Numbered from the stretch's first letter, positions 4,950-11,262 are shown. The stretch is 11,262 bases of DNA from Minisyncoccota bacterium (GCA_023143935.1 JAGLGQ010000071.1:1-11262); one strand, 5' to 3'. Numbers and translations: made by a program. Notes: generated from the sequence alone by a model not told the origin.

Positions 4950-6914
4950 TTACCATTCTAAATATTCAGTTCCATCATTTTCTTCTTTAAAATTTGCGAA
5001 AGTGGATTTTTCTTCAAGTAAATTTTGTGGGATATCTAAAACAAAAGGACAAATAATATTTTGTTCTGTTTTTCCGTAAATTGTTCGCATGTTTGCCCAA
5101 GATATAAAAAGTATTGTTTTGGCACGAGTCATGGCTACATAAAAAAGTCGTCGTTCTTCTTCTAATTTTTCTTTTTCTTTTTTTTTATCGCCGTTTTCAA
5201 TTGGAGAAAAAAATGCTTCTTCCGCCCCTGTTAAGAATATTGTGTCAAATTCAAGTCCTTTTGATGAATGAATAGTCATAAGTTTTACCATCGGATTTTT
5301 TTTGTTATCTTTTTTGCTATCGGTATCAGAAATTAAAGCTACATCTTCTAAAAGTTTTAAGAGTCCGTCTTCGGGTTTTAGGTGGTCATATTTTTCTGCA
5401 AATAAAGCTAATTCGTACATATTAGCTAATCTTTCGTTTGCTTCTTCTGTTTTTTGGGCTAAAAATATTTTTTCAAAACCAGATTCATTAATCGTAAATT
5501 TTATAAGTTCAGAAGTAGTATTTTCTTTTGAAAATTTTTGTATTTTTTGTAATATTTGTGTAAGTTCGTTGTAGGAAATTTTTGCCTTAGCCGTTAGGTT
5601 TTCTGTATCTCCTGAAAAAATTTTTAATACTGAAGTTTTTCCGATACCTCTTTTGGGTGAGTTTATAATTCTTTTTAAATCAATTAAAGACTTCGGATTA
5701 ACAGATGCTTTTATATAAGACATAATATCTTTTACTTCAGTTCTATCAAAAAATTTTGTACCTAAAACTTGATAAGGAATATTTTCACGAAGCATGGCTT
5801 CTTCTAAAATTCGTGATTGAAAATTAGCTCTATATAATATAGCAATATCATTTTCTGTAATATTTTTTTTTAATCTTTCTTTAATTTGGTCGGCAATGTA
5901 TCTAGCTTCTTCTTTTTCTGAAAATGCAGAATAAAGAAAAATTTTTTCACCAGCAGGTGATTTTGTAAAAAGTTTTTTAGGATATCTTTCAGAATTTTTT
6001 TCAATAACAGAATTAGAAGCTTCGATTATATTTTTTGTAGAACGATAGTTTTGTTCCATAAAAATTTTATTGGCTTTGTGTTTATTTTCAAATTCTAAAA
6101 TATTTTTTATATTTGAACCGCGCCACCCATAAACAGATTGATCGTCATCGCCCACGGCAAATACATTTTTTGTTTCTGGGTTTATTAAAAGTTCAATTAT
6201 TTTATTTTGTACATTATTTGTATCTTGATATTCATCAATGTGAATATGTGACCATTTTTTTAAATAATGGTTTTTAATATTTTCATCATTATTTAAAAGT
6301 TGTGCCGTTTTTAATAGTAAGTCATCAAAATCTAAAGATTTATCTTCTTTTTTTATTTCTTCGTATTTATTCCAAATTTTTGCTACATTTTTGGTATAAA
6401 AATTATTTTCACTATTTTTATAAAATATTTCATTGTCTATAAAATTCCCTTTGTTTTTAGAAATTATAGAGATTAAATTTTTTATATCCCATTCTTTTGG
6501 GTCAAAGTCTAATTTTTGTAGTGCTTCTTTTAATGCTTTTTTGGTATCATTTCTATCATATATTGAAAAATATTTGGAGACATCTAATTTTTGGTAATTG
6601 TCACGAATTATAAAAACTCCCAGAGAGTGAAAAGTGGAAACAAAAGGTATCATGCCAATTTCTAGGGTTGGAAAATTTATTTTAGAGTTTTTAGAAATTG
6701 CCGATAATACTCTATCGCGCATTTCACCAGCTGCTTTATTGGTAAAGGTAATTGCTAAAATATTTTGAGGCATAATTCCTGATTCAATGAGTTTTACAAT
6801 TCTTGCGGTTAAGGTCATGGTTTTTCCTGCTCCCGCCCCTGCTAAAATTAAAACGGGTCCAGAAAGAATATCGCTTGCTTTTTTTTGTTGTTTGTTTAAG
6901 GTGATTTTTGTCAT
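4950..6914 (-). CDS. pcrA: UvrD/PcrA/Rep-like superfamily 1 DNA helicase
   Basis: This is an ATP-dependent 3'-5' DNA helicase for repair and replication restart. Motifs in order: the N-terminal LNKQQ Q-motif (6-10), Walker A GAGAGKT (26-32), TFTNKAA (56-62), Walker B IDEYQD (226-231), GDDDQSVYGWRG (255-266), QNYRST (288-293), the helicase core block MTIHSSKGLEF (546-556) and motif VI EERRLFYVAMTRAK (586-599). All ATPase and translocation motifs are intact. The protein is 654 residues, shorter than typical UvrD/PcrA (about 720 to 740). It ends some 55 residues after motif VI, without the C-terminal Tudor-like GDRVxHxxFG segment that contacts RNA polymerase in PcrA/UvrD. Rep (673) is therefore equally possible by length. 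The ATG is eight bases after a -10 box on the minus strand, so it is probably leaderless. Confidence 0.9.
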   Translation of the reverse strand: MTKITLNKQQKKASDILSGPVLILAGAGAGKTMTLTARIVKLIESGIMPQNILAITFTNKAAGEMRDRVLSAISKNSKINFPTLEIGMIPFVSTFHSLGVFIIRDNYQKLDVSKYFSIYDRNDTKKALKEALQKLDFDPKEWDIKNLISIISKNKGNFIDNEIFYKNSENNFYTKNVAKIWNKYEEIKKEDKSLDFDDLLLKTAQLLNNDENIKNHYLKKWSHIHIDEYQDTNNVQNKIIELLINPETKNVFAVGDDDQSVYGWRGSNIKNILEFENKHKANKIFMEQNYRSTKNIIEASNSVIEKNSERYPKKLFTKSPAGEKIFLYSAFSEKEEARYIADQIKERLKKNITENDIAILYRANFQSRILEEAMLRENIPYQVLGTKFFDRTEVKDIMSYIKASVNPKSLIDLKRIINSPKRGIGKTSVLKIFSGDTENLTAKAKISYNELTQILQKIQKFSKENTTSELIKFTINESGFEKIFLAQKTEEANERLANMYELALFAEKYDHLKPEDGLLKLLEDVALISDTDSKKDNKKNPMVKLMTIHSSKGLEFDTIFLTGAEEAFFSPIENGDKKKEKEKLEEERRLFYVAMTRAKTILFISWANMRTIYGKTEQNIICPFVLDIPQNLLEEKSTFANFKEENDGTEYLEW

Positions 6915-6922
6915 TTTGTGAC

Positions 6923-6931
6923 ATTATAACA
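6923..6931 (-). promoter_or_regulatory. Extended -10 promoter of the helicase gene
   Basis: On the minus strand this reads TGTTATAAT, with the hexamer at 6928-6923. It ends eight bases before the helicase ATG (6914). It lies in the 43-bp gap shared with the divergent dus promoter. Confidence 0.65.
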
Positions 6932-6941
6932 TAATCAAATA

Positions 6942-6950
6942 TGTTAAAAT
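6942..6950 (+). promoter_or_regulatory. Extended -10 promoter of the dihydrouridine synthase gene
   Basis: TGTTAAAAT, hexamer TAAAAT at 6945-6950, ends seven bases before the ATG at 6958, placing +1 at the start codon. The place where a -35 would sit overlaps the -10 box of the opposite promoter. Confidence 0.65.
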
Positions 6951-6957
6951 ATTAAGA

Positions 6958-7989
6958 ATGTTTTTTAAGTCTTTTAAATTGAAGAAAAATATTTGGCAGA
7001 GATTGAAAAGCAAAAATCCTGAAGGGATTTTTGCTTTGGCTCCCATGTTAGATATTACAGATAAACCGTTTAGGCAAATTATTTCTGAATTGGGTGTTCC
7101 TGATGTTTTTTTTACAGAGTTTGTTTCGGTAGATGGAATTTGTTCAAAAGAGGGTAGAGAACGACTTTTGTTAATGTTAAAAAAAACAAAATATGAAATA
7201 AAAAATAATAATTTAATTTTTCAAATTTTTGGTTCAAATCCAAAAAAGTTTAAAAAAACTGTAAAAATTATTAAAAAATTAAATCCAGCTGGTATTGATA
7301 TAAATACGGGTTGTCCAGTAAAGGCAATTGTAAAACAAAATGCGGGTTCGGCTTTAATTCAGAAAAAGAATTGGCAAAAAGTAAAAGAAATTTTTGAAAT
7401 TACAAAAAAACATTCAGGAAATATTCCTGTATCTATTAAAACTAGAATTGGTTTTTATCAAATTGATTTAGATTGGATTAAATTTTTATTATCCTTAAAG
7501 CCAGATGCTTTAATTATACATTTTAGAACAATGAAAGAAGCTTCGGTTGCAATGGCTCATTGGGAGTTGGCGCAAGAAATAGGTATGTTAAAAGAAAAAA
7601 TTTCTCCTAATACAGTTTTGATTGGTAATGGTGATATTGAAAGTGTAAAAGATGGAAAATTTAAAATTAAACAAACTGGTTTTGATGGGGTAATGATTGG
7701 GCGAGGAATTTTTCAAAATCCAGCACTTTTTTTTGAGAAAGATTTTAATACATTTTCAGTAATTCAAAAATTAACAATTATGTTTCATCATTTAGATTTA
7801 TTTGAAAAAGAGTTTTTTGTTGATGGTAAATGGATTAAAAGTTTTGCTTTAGTAAAAAAATTTTTAAAAATTTATGTTTCTGGTTTTGATGGAGCCAAAG
7901 AATTAAGGGTGCAATTAATGGAAGCAAAGAATTTGAAAGAGATAGAGGAGATTTGTAATCTTTTTTTGAAGGATAATGTGTTAGGATAA
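6958..7989 (+). CDS. dusB: tRNA-dihydrouridine synthase (Dus family)
   Basis: This is a flavin-dependent enzyme that reduces uridine to dihydrouridine in the tRNA D-loop region, using NADPH. The TIM-barrel motifs are in order: FALAPMLDITDKPFRQ (25-40), TEFVSVDG (53-60), FQIFGSNP (88-95), the catalytic block INTGCPVKAIVKQNAGSAL (115-133) with active-site Cys119, IKTRIGF (160-166), IGNGDI (222-227) and DGVMIGRGIFQNPALF (243-258). The FMN phosphate-binding region is therefore complete. At 343 residues it has normal length. The usual HGRT motif reads HFRT (188-191), a departure in a position near the substrate. The first 20 residues are basic and outside the barrel. Which uridine it targets cannot be decided here; the symbol dusB is by overall similarity only. 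Confidence 0.9.
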   Translation: MFFKSFKLKKNIWQRLKSKNPEGIFALAPMLDITDKPFRQIISELGVPDVFFTEFVSVDGICSKEGRERLLLMLKKTKYEIKNNNLIFQIFGSNPKKFKKTVKIIKKLNPAGIDINTGCPVKAIVKQNAGSALIQKKNWQKVKEIFEITKKHSGNIPVSIKTRIGFYQIDLDWIKFLLSLKPDALIIHFRTMKEASVAMAHWELAQEIGMLKEKISPNTVLIGNGDIESVKDGKFKIKQTGFDGVMIGRGIFQNPALFFEKDFNTFSVIQKLTIMFHHLDLFEKEFFVDGKWIKSFALVKKFLKIYVSGFDGAKELRVQLMEAKNLKEIEEICNLFLKDNVLG

Positions 7990-8019
7990 TTTATTTTATT
8001 TAGTAAAATTTTAATTTTT

Positions 8020-8028
8020 TGTTATAAT
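8020..8028 (+). promoter_or_regulatory. Extended -10 promoter inside the inverted-repeat element
   Basis: TGTTATAAT overlaps the inner end of the left repeat arm. Expected +1 is about 8035, eight bases before the GIY-YIG remnant ATG at 8043. It could also drive the membrane-protein gene at 8132 through a leader of about 97 bases. Confidence 0.55.
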
Positions 8029-8042
8029 TATTTTTGTGTTTT

Positions 8043-8111
8043 ATGTTTTTTGTATATGTTTTAAAATCTGAAAAAGATAATATGAATTATATTGGTGATA
8101 CAAAAAATTAA
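8043..8111 (+). pseudogene. GIY-YIG endonuclease N-terminal remnant
   Basis: A 22-codon frame begins MFFVYVLKSEKDNMNYIGD and ends TKN-stop. This matches the start of small GIY-YIG nucleases: VYVLKS replaces the GIY half and YIG is intact, followed by the usual T-K/N. The catalytic Arg and Glu further on are absent because the frame stops at 8109-8111, inside the right arm of the inverted repeat (codons from 8100 on come from the arm). Full-length relatives are about 80 to 100 residues, so this cannot be an active nuclease. It has its own -10 box. A functional leader peptide is possible but unsupported. Confidence 0.7.
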
Positions 8112-8131
8112 AATTTTACTAAATAGGGTAA

Positions 8132-8680
8132 ATGTTAGATTTAAATTTTCAAATTATTAGTCCAGCTTTTGATGTAATATTAATTACAATTTTAGTGTAT
8201 GCTGTTTCTTATAGATTTTTTGCATATTATTACAAAAATCAGTTGAATAAAATTGCTTTGATGGATTTTCAAATATTTGTAATTTTGGGAGTTTTTTTCT
8301 TTTTAAATTATAAAGGTACTGAGATAGATTTTTTTGGTTTTTTTAAGGTTGATTGGTTTTTGTATTTTGTTGCGATGTCAGTTTTAATAGAATCTTTTTT
8401 TATGGTATTTTATGCAAAAAAAATTGGTTTTATTAAAAAAAATATAATAAAATCGGTAAATAAAAAAGCATTTTTATTAGACCAGAAAGATGTTGTGGTT
8501 CAGATGGAGAAAATTAAAAAAGAATTAAAAAGTAAATTGAATGAATTAAATTCTTTGTCGGAATTAGAAAAAGATGCAGAAGTGCAAAAAAGAATTTCGG
8601 AAATTAAGTATGAATTATTAAAAATAGGGGAGGAAATAAAAAAGCAAAAAAGTAAAGGTAAAAAAAAACAAAAAAGTTAA
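8132..8680 (+). CDS. Small membrane protein with cytoplasmic coiled coil, unknown function
   Basis: I do not recognise a family. The 182-residue product has three hydrophobic segments (about 13-31, 46-60 and 73-95) joined by short loops. A long charged helical region follows (about 118-175) with heptad-like spacing in MEKIKKELKSKLNELN and the segment after it, consistent with a coiled coil, and then a very basic tail (KKQKSKGKKKQKS). This layout suggests a membrane-tethered scaffold, but no function can be inferred. The start is uncertain in its control: TAAATA at 8120-8125 would give a leaderless transcript, while the -10 at 8023-8028 would give a long leader containing the GIY-YIG remnant. 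The gene lies 31 bp before the YvcK-like gene with no terminator between, so the two may be co-transcribed. Confidence 0.75.
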   Translation: MLDLNFQIISPAFDVILITILVYAVSYRFFAYYYKNQLNKIALMDFQIFVILGVFFFLNYKGTEIDFFGFFKVDWFLYFVAMSVLIESFFMVFYAKKIGFIKKNIIKSVNKKAFLLDQKDVVVQMEKIKKELKSKLNELNSLSELEKDAEVQKRISEIKYELLKIGEEIKKQKSKGKKKQKS

Positions 8681-8696
8681 TATTTTTGTTTTTTTT

Positions 8697-8705
8697 TGTT
8701 AAAAT
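8697..8705 (+). promoter_or_regulatory. Extended -10 promoter of the YvcK-HAD gene
   Basis: TGTTAAAAT, hexamer TAAAAT at 8700-8705, ends six bases before the ATG at 8712, so +1 falls on the start codon. A poly-T tract lies just upstream and there is no -35. Confidence 0.65.
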
Positions 8706-8711
8706 TATAGT

Positions 8712-10181
8712 ATGAAAAACAGGAAAAAAAATATAGTTACGATTGGAGGAGGTACGGGGTCTTTTATGCTTTTATCAGAGTTAAAAAAGCATGATGATTT
8801 AAATATTACAGCCATTGTGGCGATGTCTGATTCTGGTGGGTCAACAGGGATATTGATTGATCAGATGGGGGTATTACCAGCTGGTGATGTTAGACAATGT
8901 TTAGTGGCATTATCTGAAACAGAAGATGTTTTAAGAAAATTGTTTACATATAGATATGATAAATCTTTTTTAAAGGGACATACTTTTGGAAATATTTTTT
9001 TATCAACTATTGAAAGTATTTCTGGGTCTTTTGAAAAATCTATAGAAGAAGCATCTAAAATTTTAAATATTAAAGGTAAAATTTTACCAATTACTTTATC
9101 AAAGGCGGATTTGGTGGTGGAATTTAAAAATGGTAAAAAAATTGTTGGGGAAGGAAAAATAGATAATTTAAATATTTTAAATTATAAAAAAATATATTTA
9201 AAAAATAATCCCAAATTAAATCCTAAAATTAAAAAAGCTATTAAGGAGGCAGATCAGATAATTGTAGCTCCGGGGAATTTTTATAATTCTATTATTCCTA
9301 ATTTTTTAGTTGAGGGTTTTGCAAAAGAAATAAAAAAATCAAAAGCTAATAAATATTTTATATCTAATTTAACTACAAAAGATGGGCATACAAATAATTT
9401 TTCTGTTACTGATTTTTTAAAAGACCTTTATAAATTATCAGGGGAAGATGATTTTATAGATTATGTTATTTATGATAAGCAAAAAAAAATTAGTAATGAT
9501 GTGTTGCGGGCATATGCTGAGGAGAATTCACAACCGATTTGTTTTAATGATGGATTAGATTTTTATAAATGCCAGTTTATTGGTAAAAAACTTATATCAT
9601 CAAACAAAGTAAAAAAAGTAAAAGGTGATTTAATTAAGCGTTCTTTGTTAAGGCATGATAGTAAAAAATTATTTGAGATAATTTCGGAAATTGATAAAAG
9701 GGAAAAAATTTATATTTTTGATTTTGATCATACACTTTTTAATACTAGAGACCAAAAAAAGGTGATGTCTGTGTTATTGGAGGGTCATGAGAATATGCTT
9801 TCGGAACAAATGTGGGAATATTATAGAAAGGGACACAAGGAATTATCTAAATTTATAAAAAGTCAATCAAAAAAGTTTTTATTTAAAGATACGATTAAAA
9901 TTTTGGAGAAAATTAAAGAAAAAAAAATATTATTAAGTTATGGTGATATTAAATATCAAACAGAAAAAATATATGCAACGGGTATTCCGAAATATTTTGA
10001 TAGTGTCGAGATTGAAACTAAAAATAAAATTAATTTTTTAAGAAAATTTTATGGAAAAAATAAAGACAAAGAAATTATTTTTGTAAATGATAATTGTAAT
10101 AAGCGTTTTACGGAAAATGCGGATGTAAAAAAAGAATTTCCTGACATGAAAGTTATTGTTGTTGATAAATATAAAAAATAA
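8712..10181 (+). CDS. YvcK/CofD-like factor fused to a HAD-type phosphatase domain
   Basis: This 489-residue protein has two parts. Residues 1 to about 310 match the YvcK (GlmR, 'gluconeogenesis factor') and CofD family: GGGTGSFMLL (12-21), SDSGGSTG (39-46), PAGDVRQ (56-62), a GHTFGNIFLS block (about 89-98), and later APGNFYNSIIPNFLVEGFA with DGHTNNFSVTDFL. YvcK proteins bind UDP-sugar nucleotides and adjust cell-wall precursor metabolism. From about residue 330 a second domain begins: IYIFDFDHTLFNT, with the HAD nucleophile pair D337/D339 in the DxDxT motif, then ILLSYGD (motif II Ser) and EIIFVNDN (acidic motif IV-like). Normal YvcK is about 320 residues, so the extra 160 are a true in-frame addition, with no internal restart evident. 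A GNAT gene follows after one base. Whether the HAD part acts on a YvcK ligand is inference. Confidence 0.85.
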   Translation: MKNRKKNIVTIGGGTGSFMLLSELKKHDDLNITAIVAMSDSGGSTGILIDQMGVLPAGDVRQCLVALSETEDVLRKLFTYRYDKSFLKGHTFGNIFLSTIESISGSFEKSIEEASKILNIKGKILPITLSKADLVVEFKNGKKIVGEGKIDNLNILNYKKIYLKNNPKLNPKIKKAIKEADQIIVAPGNFYNSIIPNFLVEGFAKEIKKSKANKYFISNLTTKDGHTNNFSVTDFLKDLYKLSGEDDFIDYVIYDKQKKISNDVLRAYAEENSQPICFNDGLDFYKCQFIGKKLISSNKVKKVKGDLIKRSLLRHDSKKLFEIISEIDKREKIYIFDFDHTLFNTRDQKKVMSVLLEGHENMLSEQMWEYYRKGHKELSKFIKSQSKKFLFKDTIKILEKIKEKKILLSYGDIKYQTEKIYATGIPKYFDSVEIETKNKINFLRKFYGKNKDKEIIFVNDNCNKRFTENADVKKEFPDMKVIVVDKYKK

Positions 10182-10182
10182 A

Positions 10183-10638
10183 ATGAAAAGATTAAAAATT
10201 AAAGTTTATTGTAATGGTGTAAAAAAAAGTGATTTACCACAAATTTTAAATCTTTTGGGGCAGTTGAGTACAAGTACATTTGCAAAAAATCGAAAAATAA
10301 TACAAGAAATTTCGCATTGGCGTGAGGTTATGAAAAAAAGTTTTTTAATTAATGTGCGAGATATGAAAAAAGAGGGAAATCCGATAGTGGGTATGGCTAC
10401 ACTTATTCCACATATTCAATCGTTGGGTAGATTTGGTAATATTCAAGATGTTATAGTAGATGAACAATATAGGGGTTGTGGGGTGGGTGCGATGTTATGG
10501 AAAGAAATTGTAAAAATTTCTAAAGAAAATAATTTTAGTAGGGTAGATTTAACAAGCAGTAAACCAAAAGCTCAAAAATGGTATAAAAAACTTGGATTTG
10601 AAGAACATAAAACAAAGTTTTTTAGAAAAAATTTATAG
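10183..10638 (+). CDS. GNAT-family N-acetyltransferase
   Basis: This is a 151-residue acetyl-CoA-dependent acetyltransferase. Motif A is clear: DVIVDEQYRGCGVGAML (89-105) with the pyrophosphate-binding R97xxG100xG102. It is followed by the C-terminal block VDLTSS (121-126) and KWYKKLGFEEHKTKFFR (132-148), the usual motif B with its LGF. The substrate cannot be told; small amines, sugars and protein N-termini are all possible. I chose the ATG at 10183, one base after the stop of the YvcK-HAD gene, over an in-frame TTG at 10156 that would overlap that gene and add nine weakly conserved residues. There is no Shine-Dalgarno and no obvious promoter of its own, so this is the clearest case of operon-style expression in the window, with translation probably coupled to the upstream gene. 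Confidence 0.85.
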   Translation: MKRLKIKVYCNGVKKSDLPQILNLLGQLSTSTFAKNRKIIQEISHWREVMKKSFLINVRDMKKEGNPIVGMATLIPHIQSLGRFGNIQDVIVDEQYRGCGVGAMLWKEIVKISKENNFSRVDLTSSKPKAQKWYKKLGFEEHKTKFFRKNL

Positions 10639-10678
10639 AATTTTTAGAATATTAAATGTTTAAAAGATAAATATTTTT

Positions 10679-10697
10679 TTACGAGCAAGGCTCGTAA
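10679..10697. repeat. Short perfect hairpin between convergent genes
   Basis: TTACGAGC (10679-10686) pairs with GCTCGTAA (10690-10697) around the loop AAG. It lies between the GNAT stop and the tsaD stop. The T-run sits before the hairpin on the plus strand, and the minus strand has A's after it, so it lacks the layout of an intrinsic terminator for either gene. Confidence 0.5.
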
Positions 10698-10708
10698 GGA
10701 AAATGAAA

Positions 10709-11262
10709 TTAGTGTAGAAGTAGGTTTCCATTAACTTTTGTAATTCGTTTGGGGTAATTTTTTGATTTATATCTTAAATATCCAGAAATTCCAATCATTA
10801 ACCCATTATCTCCCGTATATTTTTTATCAGGTAAATAAAGTTTGATTTTTTCTTTTTTGGCTAATTTTTTGAAGTTATTCCGTAATCTATTATTTGCCGA
10901 TACTCCACCCCCAATAATTAATGATTTAATTTCATATTTTTTTATTGCTAAATTTGTTTTTTTTATTAAAACATCAGAAACGGCATTTTCAAATTCCGCC
11001 GATAATTCTTCTTTAAATTTTTGTGTTATTCGTTTTTTTGATTTTACTAAATATAATACTGCGGTTTTTAATCCAGAAAAAGAAAAATCAAAATTAGGTT
11101 TGTTTAACATTGGACGAGGTAGGGATATTTTACAAGATGTTGATTTTTTTGAAAAAGATTTTGCTAATTTGGATATTTCGGGTCCTCCTGGGTAAGTAAG
11201 TCCAAGTAATCGAGCAGTTTTGTCGTATGCTTCTCCAACAGCATCATCTAAGGTAGAACCGA
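10709..11262 (-). CDS. tsaD: tRNA threonylcarbamoyladenosine transferase TsaD, C-terminal part
   Basis: TsaD transfers the threonylcarbamoyl group to A37 of tRNAs that read ANN codons, working with TsaB and TsaE. The frame runs off the right edge, so the N-terminus, including the metal-binding HxxxH region, is not seen. The visible 183 residues begin GSTLDDAVGEAYDKTARLLG and contain YPGGP (23-27), DFSFSGLKTAV (58-68), the nucleotide-binding IIGGGVSANNRLR (115-127) and the C-terminal TGDNGLMIG (149-157), all typical of the family. Length fits the last 55 percent or so of a 330- to 340-residue protein. An internal ATG at 11108-11110 is not the start because conserved TsaD sequence continues upstream without a break. 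The gene is convergent with the GNAT gene. Confidence 0.93.
   Translation of the reverse strand, partial: GSTLDDAVGEAYDKTARLLGLTYPGGPEISKLAKSFSKKSTSCKISLPRPMLNKPNFDFSFSGLKTAVLYLVKSKKRITQKFKEELSAEFENAVSDVLIKKTNLAIKKYEIKSLIIGGGVSANNRLRNNFKKLAKKEKIKLYLPDKKYTGDNGLMIGISGYLRYKSKNYPKRITKVNGNLLLH

Larger units (their letters stand above)
7997..8125. repeat. 129-bp element bounded by 26-bp perfect inverted repeats
   Basis: Positions 7997-8022 are the exact reverse complement of 8100-8125. The 77-bp interior holds a -10 box and the start of a GIY-YIG reading frame. The right arm supplies the last codons and stop of that frame. No target-site duplication is evident at the borders (left TTATTT, right GGGTAA). 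In RNA the arms would make a long stem with a large loop, but neither strand has a T-run after it. A MITE-like element, or an inverted duplication that truncated a GIY-YIG gene, are the leading explanations. Confidence 0.8.

Noticed and set aside
8126..8131. Shine-Dalgarno for the membrane-protein gene (GGG at 8126-8128)
   Set aside because: Only three bases separate it from the ATG, and it is a G-triplet rather than a GGAGG core.
10156..10182. TTG start giving a longer acetyltransferase that overlaps the YvcK-HAD gene
   Set aside because: The ATG at 10183 follows the previous stop by one base and begins at a normal GNAT N-terminus. The extra nine residues have no family support.
10709..11110. 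Complete 133-residue protein starting at the internal ATG (11108-11110)
   Set aside because: Conserved TsaD sequence (GSTLDDAVGEAYDK, YPGGP) continues in the same frame up to the right edge, so the gene is partial and starts outside the window.

Overview
The window looks like a stretch of chromosome from a reduced-genome bacterium of the Candidate Phyla Radiation (Patescibacteria), probably Parcubacteria-like. The evidence is low G+C coding DNA (about 20 to 35 percent in hand-counted lines), short gaps, small divergent versions of housekeeping proteins, an L32 ribosomal protein with an MSxRMR-type N-terminus followed by HTGNRRGHH, and a remnant of a GIY-YIG nuclease of the kind abundant in these genomes. 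Ordinary TGA and TAA stops fit the standard code; TGA ends one gene at 4063-4065 and no family-supported frame needs TGA as a sense codon. The lineage call is inference from protein style, not from a marker tree.

Layout. Positions 1-409 hold no gene. They contain a G+C-rich island (about 26-160) with nested and mutually exclusive hairpins, a perfect 38-bp palindrome (179-216), a run of 12-bp palindromic units (231-278) and a strong terminator-like hairpin (282-325). Then come, on the plus strand, ribosomal protein L32 (410-733), a prepilin peptidase (816-1661), a class B penicillin-binding protein of the PBP2 type (1685-3379), a dolichol/phytol-kinase-like membrane protein (3427-4065) and an unrecognised soluble protein (4131-4823). 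A bidirectional terminator separates this block from a minus-strand UvrD/PcrA-like helicase (4950-6914). A 43-bp divergent promoter region leads to a plus-strand tRNA-dihydrouridine synthase (6958-7989). Next is a 129-bp element with 26-bp inverted repeats that encloses a GIY-YIG remnant, then a small membrane/coiled-coil protein (8132-8680), a YvcK-like protein fused to a HAD-type domain (8712-10181) and a GNAT acetyltransferase (10183-10638). The 3' part of tsaD enters on the minus strand at the right edge.

How they work together. The window mixes envelope functions (PBP2, prepilin peptidase, possible lipid kinase, YvcK-like factor), RNA modification (Dus, TsaD), translation (L32) and DNA repair (helicase). 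It is not one pathway. The most coherent signal is regulatory: nearly every gene, even with a gap of only 20 to 50 bp, has its own -10 box, usually the extended form TGTTATAAT or TGTTAAAAT. That box ends 6 to 10 bases before the start codon for most genes, and none has a Shine-Dalgarno sequence. This predicts widespread leaderless transcripts. I did not find a complete new defence or mobile system. The best candidates for something undescribed are the structured left-hand intergenic region, the inverted-repeat element with the GIY-YIG remnant, and the YvcK-HAD fusion.
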